Shown here: positions 47,495 to 60,761 of the stretch, piece by piece | Position numbering within the stretch: position 1 is the stretch's first letter | How the letters are laid out: each line of letters begins with the position of its first letter | Source of the DNA: Cenococcum geophilum 1.58 | Lineage: Eukaryota > Ascomycota > Dothideomycetes > Gloniales > Gloniaceae | NCBI GenBank assembly: GCA_001692895.1 | Contig: KV748177.1 | Location: 5,494,130-5,558,129, forward strand | Length of the DNA stretch: 64,000 bases | Reading direction: 5' to 3' | Translations under genes and position numbers: made by a program | The notes under the pieces: model-generated | Told to the model about the DNA's origin: nothing | Database searches by the model: none | The model's input: the letters and a program-made list of their open reading frames with translations, nothing else

Positions 47495-49804
47495 TTCTAT
47501 AAAGAGAGGGTTATTTAGTTAGCCTATAGTAGTTTATTAATAAGGTTAAGTTTAGAGGAGTTAATAGGATATATCTTGGCGCTTAAGAGGTCTATACTTA
47601 GTTCTGCCTATATTTAGGGGTTAAAATATTTTAGTTATAGTAGCATCTAGGTCCGTAATAAGATATTCATAGCTACTTAGTTATTTAGGTCTTATTTACG
47701 CCTTATAAAAGCGTCCACACGGTTTATAGCGCCTAGTCTATATATAATTAAGAAGTTAAACTAAAATAGGATATCCGCCTAGCGCGCTTGCTAGGCTATA
47801 AGGGCCTTAGTTATTATAAAGTATTCTAGGGCCTTATAATCTAAAACTACCTTAATAGGCTTAGGGGTCCCCTTTAGCTATATACGCTAGTACTAAAAGC
47901 TAGAGATAGTAGCTAGCATTTCTTTATTATAGATGTGGTAGTTTAGCTTAGCATCTATTATAGTCTTTAAATAGTATATAATAGGGTACTATTCTCCGTC
48001 TAGTTGCTTCTAAGAAAAATACTAGCTATTATGCTATCTAAGGCATTAGTTTTTAGCATTAAGGGACGTTTTAGGTTAAAATGGGTAAATATAGGAGCTA
48101 ATACTAGCCGTTTTTTAAGCTTATTAAAGGCCTACCTATATATAGCATTAAAGTAAAAGGGCTGGTCTTTTTTAGTAAGACGGTTAAGAGGCTAAGTAAT
48201 CCTACTATCCCTTTTCACACTAGCGTCTATAGTTTGGCGCCAAGCCTATAAACATTAGTATAAACGCCAAGCTCTTAGGTAAACGAGAGCTTATAATCGG
48301 CTAAACCCTTATTAATATGCGTGGACGCAAACCGGCGTAGAAAGGGATAGTTCTTAATAAAGTGTTAGTAGAAGTTATAAAAACCTAAAAATAATTATAC
48401 CCTCTTTATGGTCTATAGGGGTGCTTACTAGTTAATTATAGCTATCTTCTCTAGGTTGGCTTTAATTTTATTTATACTAATAATAATACTTAGGTACTTT
48501 ATACGCTTAATACTAAACTTTAACTTCTTAATATTAACCTGGAGGCTAGCCTTATAGAGCCGTTATAAAACTTTATAGATATACTTCTTATATTCTAGCT
48601 TATTCTTAAAGTAGATTATAATATTATCTAAATAGGCCGTATAGAAGTCGTTAAGGTAGTTAAAGAGTATATAGCTAGTCCGTTAGTTAGTCTAAAAGGA
48701 AGTATCTTATATTTATACGTTCCATAATAAGTCTAAAATATAGTAAGATCCTTAAACCTAGGGTTTATCCTAATTTAGTAAAAGGCCTAATAGATATTAA
48801 GCTTTATAAAGACCTTAGCTCTACTTATTTAGGCAAAAGTCTTATTAAGTAAAGGTAGTAGATAGCGGTCCTTATAGGTTAGGTTATTTAGCTTATAATA
48901 GTTAATATAAAAGTAAAGTCCTCTATTTAGCTTTTTAATAAAGAAAATAGACAAGGTAAAAGAGGCTTAGCTAGGCTTAATAAAGCCCTTATTTAGGTTA
49001 TTAATAAGATACTACTTTATAGCCTATAATTTAGCAATAAACTGCTTACAGAGGGGGCTAAAGCTAAGGGTATTTTCCTTACCTTGCTTAATCTCGATCT
49101 TATAGTTATATAGTTAATAAGGTAGAAGTATATTAGACGCTACTTTAGAGAATACGTCCTTAAATTTCTAGTATTAATAGGGCAGCTTTTATTCTACTAG
49201 TTTTTTATCTATAAGCTCGCTTTTTTATCCGCTAATCTTACTTTTCTTTTCTATAATTATTTAATTAACTTTATATAAGCTAGTTATAAAGGTAATAGTA
49301 TTAAGCTAAACTAAGTTCTGGTAGAATCCTATAGCACTAATATAGTAGACGTTAACTAGTAAGAGGTCAGCTAGTTTCTTTACGGATATCTATTAGGTTG
49401 TATTTTATAGTATAGGGTTTATAATCTTCCTTAGCTTACGTTTTATTTTCTATAAGTTGTTTTTCTAATTTATTAGTTTAGTATAGCGTCTAATATTCCT
49501 AGCTCTCCTTTATAGCTGCGTAGGGCCTAAGTCCTCTATAGTTAACTTAGCTAGGTTACTACTAGCTTCCTAAGTCTTTAGTATAGGTGGCGTAATATAG
49601 CTATTTTAGGGGCGGTATAGTATACGGATCTGTTACGGGTTAAGCTATATATCTTTCTTAAAGGCCTTATCTTTACGCATAGCATCTACCTAGTAAATAG
49701 TATTAATTTAGGGCCGTATAAGGTTTTCTATTAAAATGCTAATTTCTTTTATAAAAAAAGGGGTTAAGGGTAGAGTTTTAGGCTAGATAAGCCGCCTACT
49801 CTAT
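47495..49804 (-). pseudogene. Gypsy-F RT, RNase H and integrase N-terminal remnant
   Basis: Minus-strand reading: integrase N-terminal part about 47500-47760, RNase H about 47800-48200, RT about 48250-49100 with its active-site region near 48610-48640, and the RT-proximal part of protease to 49804. The sequence resumes at 59090 after the solo LTR. Broken. Confidence 0.65.
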
Positions 49805-49827
49805 ATATCTGTTACGGAGTAAGTATA

Positions 49828-50042
49828 TATAAGGGGATCTTGTAGACAGGGGGCTATAAGGACACAATTGGAACAAGATAGATTAGTAAGAGAGACGAAT
49901 CCTTAAGGAGGTAAGGCCTCTAGGATTGTGGAGACTATATACTACGGGCACGTGCCTCCAGTACGTGACCGGCGACTATCTAAGGGGCGTCTGGGGGTTG
50001 TCCTAAGGGTAACCTAAGGTGTCCGCAATAATATCCCTTATA
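49828..50042 (-). repeat. Gypsy-E 3' LTR (left)
   Basis: 215 bp, the same length as the right LTR. The C run at 50044-50056 next to it is the polypurine tract on the minus strand. Confidence 0.93.
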
Positions 50043-50060
50043 TTACCCCCCCCCCTTCTT
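50043..50060 (-). other. Gypsy-E polypurine tract
   Basis: A run of 12 or so C on the plus strand (G on the minus strand) next to the 3' LTR. It would prime second-strand DNA synthesis. The fragment at 34565-34587 has an even longer, once-interrupted run. Confidence 0.8.
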
Positions 50061-52430
50061 ACAGTCGGCCCCTAATCGCCATTACCTTACAATAGGGAGA
50101 TTATAAGGGCTTATCCCGGAAGAGGTTTAGAGAGATATTAGAGAGGTATTGGTATGCCGCTGTATATTATCTATCTATCTAACCCCTACTTTAAACTCCT
50201 AAAAAACCTTAATAAGGAAAAAACATAACTAGAGAAAAGACGTGAGGATTGCTAAGAGACCTATTAGAAGCCTACCGGAAGTATACCGGTGACTACCTGG
50301 GCTAATATAAGGATTTTTATATAACTCTACTTCTAAGCCTTTATGCCGGTCTGTAATTAATTACGAGTATTATAGGCAATTTGGTGTTCCGGTATAGTTC
50401 TGTAGAACCTTTAGTATGGGATTTGATGTACGGAGCCTTGGCTTACCGTCGTCTTTAACTGCTGAGATGTGGTCTATGATCTTTTCTTATAATCCTTTTC
50501 TTATAATCCCCTGCGTCACTGACGCATTGCTCCCGCATTTGCCCTTAGGTTATTAGATGCGGTTAAGGTATTAATTAGTTAGTTAAAGAGACTTGTCTCT
50601 TAAGATTTAGTGCATGTGGTTTTAAATCTGGTGGTCCTGTGCTGTATATTTAGCGTAGCTCTACTACCTAGCAAACAGGGACATTTCGCGATAGCAATTG
50701 TAGCTATTATGCGATTGTTAAGAACGTCTATGACGTTATTCTTTGATACTATAGTATTGTTTTAGGTCTAATTTAACCCATATACGTCTTTAATTTAACG
50801 TCTTAATTGCCTTCCCCCGGCCGCGTAGTTAGTTTTTGTAAGGAAGTAATAGTTAAATAACTTATACGCGTGTTTCCTTCTTTTTGAATAGCGCTATTAT
50901 AACGGAGTTATATTAGCAAGGTTGCGGCTATTCACTAAAAGGGTATTGGAAGGTGAAGTATAAAGACACCTTGCTTATTAAGCTGCTCCTTTTCTTAAAC
51001 ACCTTACTTCTCGCCATTAACCGTCGTCCAATTTTAGACGTATCTTCGATATATCATTAAGATTTTCTTCTTTTTCATTAATAATTTAATATACCTCTTT
51101 GTTCTCCTGCTAACTGCTCTTTTAAGTAAATTCTATAGCGTATCCTGGCCCTGCCTTTATATATAGAACCCTAACCCCCGCTAACCCGCAACTGGTGCTG
51201 GTCCTGCCTAAATAATTTTGCCTATACATCTTTAAAAGACCAGAAATCTAATAATAGGATTCTGGAGGCTTATAATAAGACGCACTGCGTTAGATCTAAT
51301 ACCTTTAGTCCTTGTAATTAATGCATGCGTACTAAGAGCGGCAGTTGCGTTAAGGTGAGTTTTTTTATCCTTGATAGATTTCCATTGCTAACTTTAAGCT
51401 TTAATAATAGCCTGGGCTTAAGTGGCGACGTTCCTTTAATGTCCTTAACTACTATATCGCCCGGGCTCTCTTTTATTCCAGCGCAAATGCTAAACGACTT
51501 AGCCGAATTTGAGACTATGTTACGGCCATCTACACTACCCATAATTCCTAGTAAGCTAGCTAGTAACGCCTGATACGAGAGTAAGGTTAGTATACTGAGG
51601 ATAGGGTAAGGGATGGGGGTAATGAGAAGAAGGTTGCCGTTTACTATAGGAAGGAGTTCGCGTATACGCGTTAAGTTTTAAAAGAGTATAACATGATGTG
51701 GTATTAGGTAGGTTACCCTTTGGGTACCTAGTGGATAGGTAACTAACGGTTGCCGTAGTAAGGTCTCGGTGGTTTTAGACTATGCTAGCCAGCTAACGTC
51801 TCTGTTTATTTTAGGCTTAAGCGTGTCTTTATTAACTATAAGCTTACGCCGCAAGAGCTTTATTGGTATTGGTTTGGACCTAATATTGGTGTTAAGCGTT
51901 TAAGAGTCTCTGCTCCAGCTATACCTCATTATCCTGCCCCTGTTTTTATGCCTACTTATACGCCTACTAAGGCATCTAGATCCCATTCTCGTTAGCCATT
52001 ACTTGGTGGCCCGATGGATACTAATCCTACTTCTGATAATGAGGCGTAGTGGCTTTTTAGATTGGGCATTTATGGTTTAGACTTTTGGGATTCGTTCTTA
52101 TACATAGTAGCAATTAAGGACCTCGATTAGGTGCTTGGGAAGGCCTTATAAGGCTTTTGGAAAGGGCTTAAAAGCCCTAAGAATAATGTTCCTAGTATAG
52201 ATTAATGAATGGGAATACAATTCTAGCAAAATGCCCTATTAACTCTATGCTATGTACGTGAAAAGGCTAAGGACCCGTCCTGCCTTGGGCCGTAGCCCTA
52301 TCCCTATGGTTTCCGGAGCCTGTCCGTTCTATATCCAATTTGACCTATTTACTCTTTTTACAAGCTTTCTTTATAGGTCGCGATAATACTGTAGTATTAG
52401 AGCGCTTTCTATAACTTATAGATTATGGAC
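50061..52430. other. Gypsy-E 3' extension of unknown content
   Basis: Gypsy elements usually have little between the chromodomain and the polypurine tract; here there are about 2.4 kb. The first 440 bp are shared with the fragment at 34587-35021, so at least that part belongs to the element. From about 50510 to 52330 the sequence is richer in GC and CA than the Pol part. 51325-51573 is open on the plus strand and 51318-51542 on the minus strand, and plus-strand coding-like composition is seen again at about 51814-52200. I do not recognise any product. It may be an accessory reading frame, a captured host segment or non-coding sequence. Confidence 0.5.
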
Positions 52431-52439
52431 CTTGGTCCC

Positions 52440-55400
52440 AATATTCTTTTAGAATATCTTTACAATAATTAAGGTAATCCTCTGGTTCCTATATAGAGTC
52501 CTTAGCGGGCTAGCCTAGCTATTTAACTTTAAATTAAAGCTTATTCTTAACAAACTTATAGCGTAGTATAGCTTTAACCTTATACCGCTCGCCTACCACT
52601 TTAGAGTGTTTAATTAGACCTAGACGGAAGTTCTTTTCTGGCGGTAGTCTATGCTATAGCTCTAGTAGGTTTATGTAAAACACTAGATATATACGGGCTA
52701 TAGATAGGGGTAGCTAAAGACAATAGGCTAGCTTACTAATTCGTTCCTTAACTTAGAAGGGACCTAGGTATCTTGTATTAAGCTTCTTTAATAGTTAACG
52801 GGTCTTAATATTTGTTGAACGTAATAGAACCTCATCGCCTACTCCAAAATGCTTGTTTTGGTGCTTATAGTTATACTAAAGTCTCTGCTACTCTTAAGCA
52901 TCTTATAGGCTCTGCTTCGCATGCTTTTATTACTCCTCCCATTCCTAGAGGTATCTTTATACTCTCTGGTGAATGTCCTTGGACTTCCCGGTAGGATCCC
53001 ATAACTAATTATACGGCCTTAGCCAGTGATCGTCGGGTATACTATTAAACCCAAATAATTAAACGCCATAGGCAATCTGGATTAGTGCATACTTATGCAA
53101 TGTATATTGCTTTAAATTATAAGCGTACTCCGCGTACGGAAGTAGCTCGTACTAATTGTCTTGCTAGTAGTTTAAATATATCTATAGGTAAGACTCTAGT
53201 TCCTAGTTCTAGCATTCCGTTTACCTATCTGTCTATGGGTAAAAAGCCGTACTATACTGGTGGTCTATCTTTAAATGGAAATATAGATCTAACTAGTACT
53301 AACTTATAAAGATGCTGCCCCTATTAGTAATAATAGAGTGCGGCTAATCTACTTTAAGAAAGCATTTCTCCTTAATTAGGTTGGCAAGCTCTTATACGTT
53401 AATCGTCTTGTTAATAGGAAGGTATTAGACGTACTTTAAAAACCTATTAATAAGTANNAGGACCNAATNNTATNTTNNTNCTTNGCNNTCTTTANATAGN
53501 NGGANATCCGTAATAAAGNCTATNGCGTAATATNNCTATAGCTTACTAGTAGGGGGAACTAATTTAAGTAGACCCTATAGCTTATGCCTGCGGATCTTAT
53601 ATACTTAACACTTCTTATAATAGCTAATATACTCCTTTACTTCCTAATTAAGCCTTAGCTAATAGTATTTACGCTAAAGTAATTCTACTATCTTTGCTTG
53701 ACCATAGTGGCCGCCTAAAGGATTATTATAATTCTTTATAAGAATCTTCTGTCGTAGATTTGCTTCTTATAGCACCCAAATCTTACCATCTTTACGTAGT
53801 AGGCCTATCGGGTTTAGTTCCTAATGGTAGCACCTAGTAGCTTCCTTTCCGTTATATTTCCGGTCTACTTCCGTATTAAGAATGGCATAAAAAGCGTCCC
53901 TCTATTATACCTCACGGATGAAATCCGTTAACCCTTTAAATAGTTCCTAGGTAAAAGCTATTTTATCCTATACTGCTCTAAGTATAAGACTAGATGGTAC
54001 TATAGATCTTATAACTCTTTAATGCGCGTATATTAGGAAGGCCGCTATAAGGTTAAAGTCCTTTAGTTATTATAGGGCTCCAAGTTCCGATTGCTCTATG
54101 GCTTCGCTATTTGTTTAAGGGGATAGCTTAGCAATTAGAGATAGTGTATTACCAGGTTCCGAGAATATATTAGGGACGTCCTATCTAGGTATATTTAGAC
54201 CCTCATCAGCAACGGACTGGGTACTAGCCGGAACGTTAGTAAAAACCAATAGGGCTTACACCGCCTAAGACTTAGTGCATAAAGTTATAGGTGCTCGAGT
54301 ATCCCACACCTGGAGCTTGTTCTGCAATATAGGGAGTAAGATATCTATTATCTGTTTTCCTTCTCCTATTTTAAAGCCTTTAGTATAGTTTAGCCGTCGT
54401 GACGGTCTATTAGTAGGGTTATTTTCCCCTAGCTTATATTCGATCTTAAAATTAAATTATATAAGCTCCTCTACCTATCTAGCTTGTTGAGGTGTAAGCT
54501 CCTTTATAGTTATAAAGTAGCGTAGATTATGGTGATCTAAAAGTATATAAGTGGTATAGCTCGCGTGCTTAAGGTAGTATCGCTACTATTTAAAGCAGTC
54601 GACTATAGCTAGCAGTTCCTTGTTGTGGGTATAATACCTAACTTTAGGTCCCTGGAATTTTCTATTATAAAATACTACTAGTCTCTAATAGAGCTAGGTA
54701 GCGTCTAGATGTCTATCGGGTTATAATAGGATACTAATGAGGGCAAAATTCGATACATTAGTAATTATTATTAATAGCTAATCTAGGTTAAAATGCCGCA
54801 GCAATAAAGCTTTTATATACTTTACGCGAAGTTCCCAGAAGGCCTCCTAAACTTTTCTGGGCCATAACCATGGCTTATACCATTTAGTTAGTCCCTTCTT
54901 AGTTTTCTTCCTTGCCGCCTTTAAGCTTTTTACTTCTTAGGTTAGGTCTTAGGAAGCTTCCGCAATATAGTCGAATAGGTATCGGGTAATATCCAAGTAG
55001 TTATAGATAAAGCGCCTATAGAAATTGGCAAAGCCTAGAAACACTTAAATATCCCAGTAGCTCTCTAGCTCTGGCCACTCCTAAATTATCTACACCCATA
55101 CTAAGTCTATAACTACACCTATAGGCGTTATAATGTAACCCAGGAACTCAACCTGCTTAGTATTAAAGATATACTTTAACGCCTTAGCGTAGAGGCCCTA
55201 ATTATCCAAACATTCCAGCACTTTGCGGACGTGTTATTCGTATTAATCCTTATCTTTTAAGTAGATTAAGATGTTATCTAAATAAATAACGCATGTGCGG
55301 TTAACTAGTCCCCCTAAGGCTCTGTAAATATATAATTAGAATATTATAGGCGCATTGGCTAGCCTAAAAGGCATTACCAGATACTCAAAGTGGCCGTATT

Positions 55401-56700
55401 AGGTCTTAAAAGCGGTCTTCTACTTATCCCCTTCTTTAATACGGAGCCTATAGTAGGTGTCTTATAAATCTAGCTTTGTAAAGATCTTCGCCCTAAATAG
55501 TTAATCTAGCATTTTACTAACCAGTAGTAGTAGGTAACGGTTCTTAATTGTAATCTTATTAAGACCGTAATAGTCTACGCATAGCCTTATGGTTCTATCT
55601 AGTTTTAGGATAAAGAGGATTAGTACGCCTAATAGCAACTTACTAGGCCGGATCTACCCCTTTTCTAGTAACCTATTAAGGTACTCCTATAGGATCTTAA
55701 GCTCTTTACGCGAGAGGTTATAGATAGGAAGGTTTGGCGGTTATTTACCTTCTTTTAAATTAATTATATAATTGTACTCTAAGTTCTGCGGTAGGACTTT
55801 TGCTCTCCTACCTAAAAATACCCTTAGTAAATTCCTTAGGCCTGCTAGAATATTTAATAAATTGGGGTCGCGTTCGTCCTCTATATTATTATTAAGTAGG
55901 TCCCAGAGCTTCCTTAGGATGCTTGCGGGTAGCGTCGTGCGCTATAGTAGTTGCTTATATATAGTTGCCACTATATATTAAACCGTTTCATATAGTAGCT
56001 AATAGAGGGTAGGGAACTCCTTAACGCAGTATTTAAGGTGCTATAGTATGCTTTCCGTATATTGCTTAAGCTAGAGTAATCCGTGGCGGTTAAAGTATCT
56101 CATAAGATCCTTAAGATCGCTGCCTCCCTGCAATGTCTCCGCGACCTATCCAGCAGTTCCCTATAGGGTCTCCATTATAAAGGGGTTATTACCTATACTA
56201 GGCTTTATACCCATTTTGCCACTAAACAGGGGTTAGATCTAATACTCCTTTAGGTATAAAGCGTATACTATTTCGCCTAGGGCTACATTCTCTAGGATGT
56301 CCTTTAGGCTTATTAGTAATATACGCCCTTCTAAATCTTTATCGTTCTACTATTTAAAGGCTCCAGTCTTAAAGCGTATCTTAGGATCTGCTTCCGCTAG
56401 CTAAGGGTATCTAAGGATAAGGTTATAACCTACAAAGTTAGCCGCCTAAAAGGGTTGCGGGCTAACTACCTTAGTACAGTTATATATGTCGGCTACTAAT
56501 ACTATAAGCTTATAGGCACTATATAGTTTAATCCGATACTTATCTAGGAAGCCTATAATAGGTTTCCGCCACCTTTACAATAGGATAAGTTTATACTCTT
56601 TTACCAAATTATATTATATAAGATTAATTTCGGCGCCGCTGTTATATAGTACTTAGAACTATCATATCTTACCTATAGGGAGTGTTATTTCCAGCTTAAC
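52440..56700 (-). pseudogene. Gypsy-E Pol remnant with chromodomain
   Basis: Minus-strand domains: protease about 56700-56150, RT about 55780-54850 (active-site region near 55262-55290), RNase H about 54700-54350, integrase about 53950-52800 and chromodomain about 52640-52440. The open frames on the plus strand at 52812-52994 and 53085-53309 are shadows of the integrase C-terminal region. Ambiguous bases occur around 53457-53535. Broken. Confidence 0.75.
53457..53535. other. Cluster of ambiguous bases (N)
   Basis: About twenty N are scattered over this stretch in the Gypsy-E integrase region. It is probably a consensus of unresolved repeat copies or low-quality sequence. Short-range calls here are unreliable. 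Confidence 0.95.
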
Positions 56701-56749
56701 ATTAATATGGAGAGTCTCTCCTTCCGTATCTTGCCCTAGTTGCAGCTAA

Positions 56750-58450
56750 AAAAGGTCCGCAACTAGGGCTTTTCTTTTTTTAAATTGTTAGTACGGTTAT
56801 CGCCCTACTTATTTTTCTAATAGGATCTGCCTTCAGAGTTTTTTTTTAACTTCTTAAAGTGTTCCCATAAAGGTGCTAGATAGGTATTAGGTTGGCCCCA
56901 GGAGTCTTTCCTATTATTTAAGGTTCCTAACTTTAACCCTTCTAAAGTTCTCTTTAAGAACGGCTTCTTTAAAGGTTAGGTCTACCCTACGTTACTACTA
57001 AAGTGCCCGCGCTTTTAGTAACCTCTTAACTTCCTACTAGAAGAGGTCTAGTTCCTTACCGTATTCTTAGCGTTTAGAACCGCTCGTTCAAAATCCATAT
57101 ATATGGTAATCCGCGGTAGGGCTCCTACGCGCTTTATTTTATTATAAATTGCTAGCTTAATCCTAGCCTAGATAAATCCGATCTTCTCCTTTTTACAGAC
57201 GCTACCGTCCTTATTTTTAAAGGGCTTTAGATCTATCTATTAAGCACGAGTTTCTATAAAGTTTATAAACTAGCGGAAGTCTTAATAGTCTAGCTGCGTA
57301 CCATTCCAGAATTGTTCTACATTGTTGTATTATATAATATATAGATCTTAGGTCTAACCTTTTAGGAAGGTCTATAGCTATAGCCATATTATAATTTGCT
57401 CTTTATTAAGTTAATTAAGCGCGATCTAGTTTAGTGATTAGTCTTTAATCTTGCTAATAATCTAGCGTGTACGCTCTTTGGTATTATCTCGTATTATTAG
57501 CATTTTAAAGAAGTTATCTACCTCGCGAACCCAATTGTCCAGCTGTTAGGCGTTAGGTCTATAACGAAGTTCTAAACTATTAGAGGCCTTAGCCAGTCAG
57601 TCTATATCCTTTTTTTATTTATTGTGTAGGTGCCTCTCTAAGTCTTCTATACCTCCTTAGGTAGGTACTAGGTAGCCCTTAAGAAGCCCTTAGCCTTAAC
57701 CAGGTTATAAAAGAATTTATCTAGCTTAGATTAGACCCTACTAGATCTAGATTTACCCTTAGAGGGTTCTAATATGTTTATTAGTAGCTTCCTCCTATAT
57801 AGCTTCTAAGAGCCTTATAATAGCTTCCCAATATCTATTTTAAAGGAGATCGGTGTAAGGCTCTTAACCTTCTAAACTTAGGCCTAGGGAGGCTCCTGCT
57901 ATAGAGGTAGTGTTAGTACTAGTAGCTAGTATAGGCTTCCTAACGGGGCTCGGGTCTTAAGTTAGTAATTAGCTTAAATTATCTAAAGGGGTAGGCCCGC
58001 TTGGCTTGTAAGCAGTCTATACACTACTACTATACTAATTGTGGGCCGGTGGTCTTCCGGGAGGGTTCCGGTTAGTTCCCTAGTTAAACACATTAGTGTA
58101 TTCCTCTAGCATTTCTAGCTTAGGGGAAGATCTTAGAGTCGCCTCTGGCGCTTAATCTTCTAATTGGCCTAGGTAGGGCTAGAGGGGTTCTAGCTGCTTT
58201 CTAGCAGTGTTGTGACCGTTATAGAGGGTATCTATATTTTCCTTAGCGTTGCCGGTAACCGTAGGTGTGCGAGAGTCTTTAAGCTCCTAGAGCATCTAGG
58301 TATTAGGGCTTATTCAGCCGTCTTACCCAAAGGGTTATATTATCACAATCTCTCACTATTAGAGGGACCTTCCTGCCTTTACGCGACGGCTTTCTATAAG
58401 GTATTCATGGAGTTTCCATTTAGGTCGTCGCAAGATTTTAAGGGAGGATA
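56750..58450 (-). pseudogene. Gypsy-E Gag remnant
   Basis: Decayed minus-strand region between the 5' LTR and protease, the Gag position. The similarity is weak to my eye; the call rests mainly on element order. The plus-strand open frame at 58212-58451 is a shadow. Confidence 0.55.
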
Positions 58451-58533
58451 GTAGTTATAAACAAATGATATAAACAAATAATCTGGTCCTTAAAGCCGAC
58501 TACCCTTCTAAAAAAGAGTAGGAAGAATTTAAA

Positions 58534-58748
58534 TATAAGGGGATCTTATAGATAGGGGGCTATAAGGACACGATTGGAATAAGATAGATTAGTAAGAGAG
58601 ACGAATCCTTAAGGAGGTAAGGCCTCTAGGATCGTGGAGACTATATACTACGGGCATATGCCTCCGGCACGTGACCGGCGACCATCTAAGGGGCGTCCGG
58701 GGGTTGTCCTAAGGGCAACCCAAGGTGTCCGCAATAATATCCCTTATA
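58534..58748 (-). repeat. Gypsy-E 5' LTR (right)
   Basis: 215 bp, from tataaggggatctt to aatatcccttata, followed by the GTATA target copy and the rest of the solo B LTR. Confidence 0.93.
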
Positions 58749-59089
58749 GTATAAGCGACGATAATATATAGCAAAGTAGATATTATTAAGCTATATATAT
58801 AAACTGTATAATAAGATCAAGACGTTATATAAGGAAAGAAGGTAGGAAAACGGGAAGAAAGGGTATATATTGTTAACTTAGTTGCTTAGTTAATATATAT
58901 ATAGGGTAGAATAGGGTTTAGGTTATAGTCCTAGCAGAACTTAGCAGAATTTAGTAGAACTTAGCAGAATATAGCAGAATGCCGTAGATTGCCGTTAGAT
59001 TGCCATTTTGCGGTTAGTCTTTAATTGCTAAGTTAGTAGAAATAGGTAGACGTATGTAAGGTATTATAGGGGTATCCCGTGACAATATC

Positions 59090-60759
59090 GGGCTATAAGC
59101 CTAAATAGGCTAGCTATTTTCTTTTTAAGATTATATTATAGCTTCCTAGGTCCGTAATAAGGAAGGGGATATTATACTACCTTCGTCTATTAACGCGGAG
59201 GTAAATTTGCAAGATAGTTATAATAGGTAGCCCTATCCGTCCATTATACCCACAAATAGGAATTAGTTTAGGTAGTTCTTTAATAGGTGCATTTAAAAGG
59301 TTAGCTAGCTTTATAGTATATTAAGTATCTATTAAAGTAAAGTTATTTACTCTAGAGTTAGCTAAAGCAGAGGTTAAAACTTAATATTTATTACAAAATA
59401 AAGTATAAGGGATAGTGTAGCTTCTTTTACTAATTAGCCAACTCAGATTAATATGTAATATATTAATCCCTTTTAACCCTAGAGAGGAGTCTTCCTTTAA
59501 GGTTCCTTTTTTTTTTAACTCCACGCTATCTTTCTAAATTAATAAGACCTTATCCGTTTTTTTATTTATTAGGCAGTCCTTTATATGGTAGCCTTTTTAA
59601 CTATATAAAAAATAAGCTCTTTAATCGCTAAGGGCCTGTCTTTAGGGGTTGCTATATATAGGCCGAGTATATACTAAACCCGTAGTAGGACTGGCCATAT
59701 AGCTAGCTGCTAAATTAACGGCGGGCTGTATAGCTGGTGCTATAGGAGTTACTAACCGTGCTAGGGAACTACGGGCCGTTCTTATAGTGGTCTGGTTTAG
59801 AGAGTTTTAGGCTTTATATTATTTAGCTCGTGCCTTAATTTAATAGAGGCCTTAGTTAATAGTTAAGCACTAGTCTATAAGTTTCTTTAGCGTCTATATA
59901 GTAGTAAAAACTAGCAATATAGCTCGCTGTAAGTTTAGGGTAAGCTTATTAAATAAGTCTAGCATTAAATCTTTCTAAGGAATTTAAGCTTAGCCAGTTA
60001 GGTATAAAAAGTGGGTATAAAAGGCTAAAAAGGTCTTTATTGTTTTTATATTTAGGCTTTTATAATTAAGGCAGGCGTTTTATACCTTAAAGGGGTCCTT
60101 ATAAATATAAGATAGGTAGTTAATTATCTCTTCTTTAGAGAGGAAGGGATTTACTAAGTTCTATACGTATTGCGGACGTAGGTGCATCTATATATCTTCG
60201 CCAGTACAGCCGAAGACGTAGGCCATTTTAGCTTTAGTGGTAGGGAAGTAGTCCGCATTAACTTTAAGCTTATTTTATAGTTAAAGCTTCTAATTATTAA
60301 ATATAGGATTGGTTCCGTTAGTAAGTAATATAGGGTTTATAACCTTTACAGACCGTAATAATACTAATACTATACGCTGGGCTAGAGCCTTAAGGACTAT
60401 AGCAAGTCTTTAGGTATTTAATAACTTTTTATTAGATATAGGGGGTTCTCTAGCTTTAAGCAGCTCTTAAAGTTATTTAATTTTAGTATTAGCTGCTATA
60501 AGCTCCACCTAGGAGTTTAAGTTAGTTACTATTTTACTATTAGAGGTATTTAAGAGTCCTATAGCTACTTTGCCGGCTGCTGTATTTCTTAGTATAGTAG
60601 TATATTTATTAGGGTAACTTCTAGTAAGATTCTATACGTGTTCTATAAATCTTATTATTATTTTTTATTTTTCTAGTTCTGTTCTATTCTTAAAGTTTTA
60701 GTAATAGTCTTTAGGTCTACTTCTATATTCTATTCTTATTTATAGTCTATAAATATTTT
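59090..60759 (-). pseudogene. Gypsy-F Gag and protease remnant
   Basis: Minus-strand continuation of Gypsy-F: protease region about 59500-59090 and Gag about 60760-59600. AT-rich with RIP-type interruptions. The end toward the missing 5' LTR is cut by the TIR element at 60762 and by Gypsy-C at 61408. Confidence 0.55.
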
Positions 60760-60761
60760 TA

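Larger units (their letters stand above)
49828..58748 (-). mobile_element. Gypsy-E, complete two-LTR fossil inside a solo B LTR
   Basis: Two 215-bp LTRs (49828-50042 and 58534-58748) with inverted ends TATAAGGGG/CCCTTATA and a 5-bp target duplication GTATA (49823-49827 and 58749-58753). 8.9 kb. Minus-strand order: Gag (about 58450-56750), protease (about 56700-56150), RT (about 55780-54850), RNase H (about 54700-54350), integrase (about 53950-52800), chromodomain (about 52640-52440), an unusual 2.4-kb 3' extension (52430-50061), polypurine tract and 3' LTR. The LTRs differ at about 13 of 215 positions, all transitions. It is broken, but younger than its hosts. Confidence 0.93.
49810..59084 (-). 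repeat. Solo Gypsy-B LTR split by Gypsy-E
   Basis: LTR sequence is 49810-49827 and 58754-59084 (about 349 bp), from TGTTACGGAG to CCGTGACA. It is flanked by the 5-bp target duplication ATATC (49805-49809 and 59085-59089) inside Gypsy-F. No B internal sequence is present, so a full element had collapsed by LTR recombination. The GAA array at 10-bp spacing is intact (58937-58979). Confidence 0.9.

Noticed and set aside
51318-51573. Overlapping open frames on both strands as a host gene
   Set aside because: Both are short, neither is recognisable, and no neighbouring exon can be supported. Kept only as part of the Gypsy-E extension.
52812-53309. Two plus-strand open frames that look like a novel protein
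   Set aside because: The opposite strand reads as the C-terminal region of the Gypsy-E integrase, leading into its chromodomain at 52640-52440. RIP stops fall on that strand, which leaves the plus strand open by chance.
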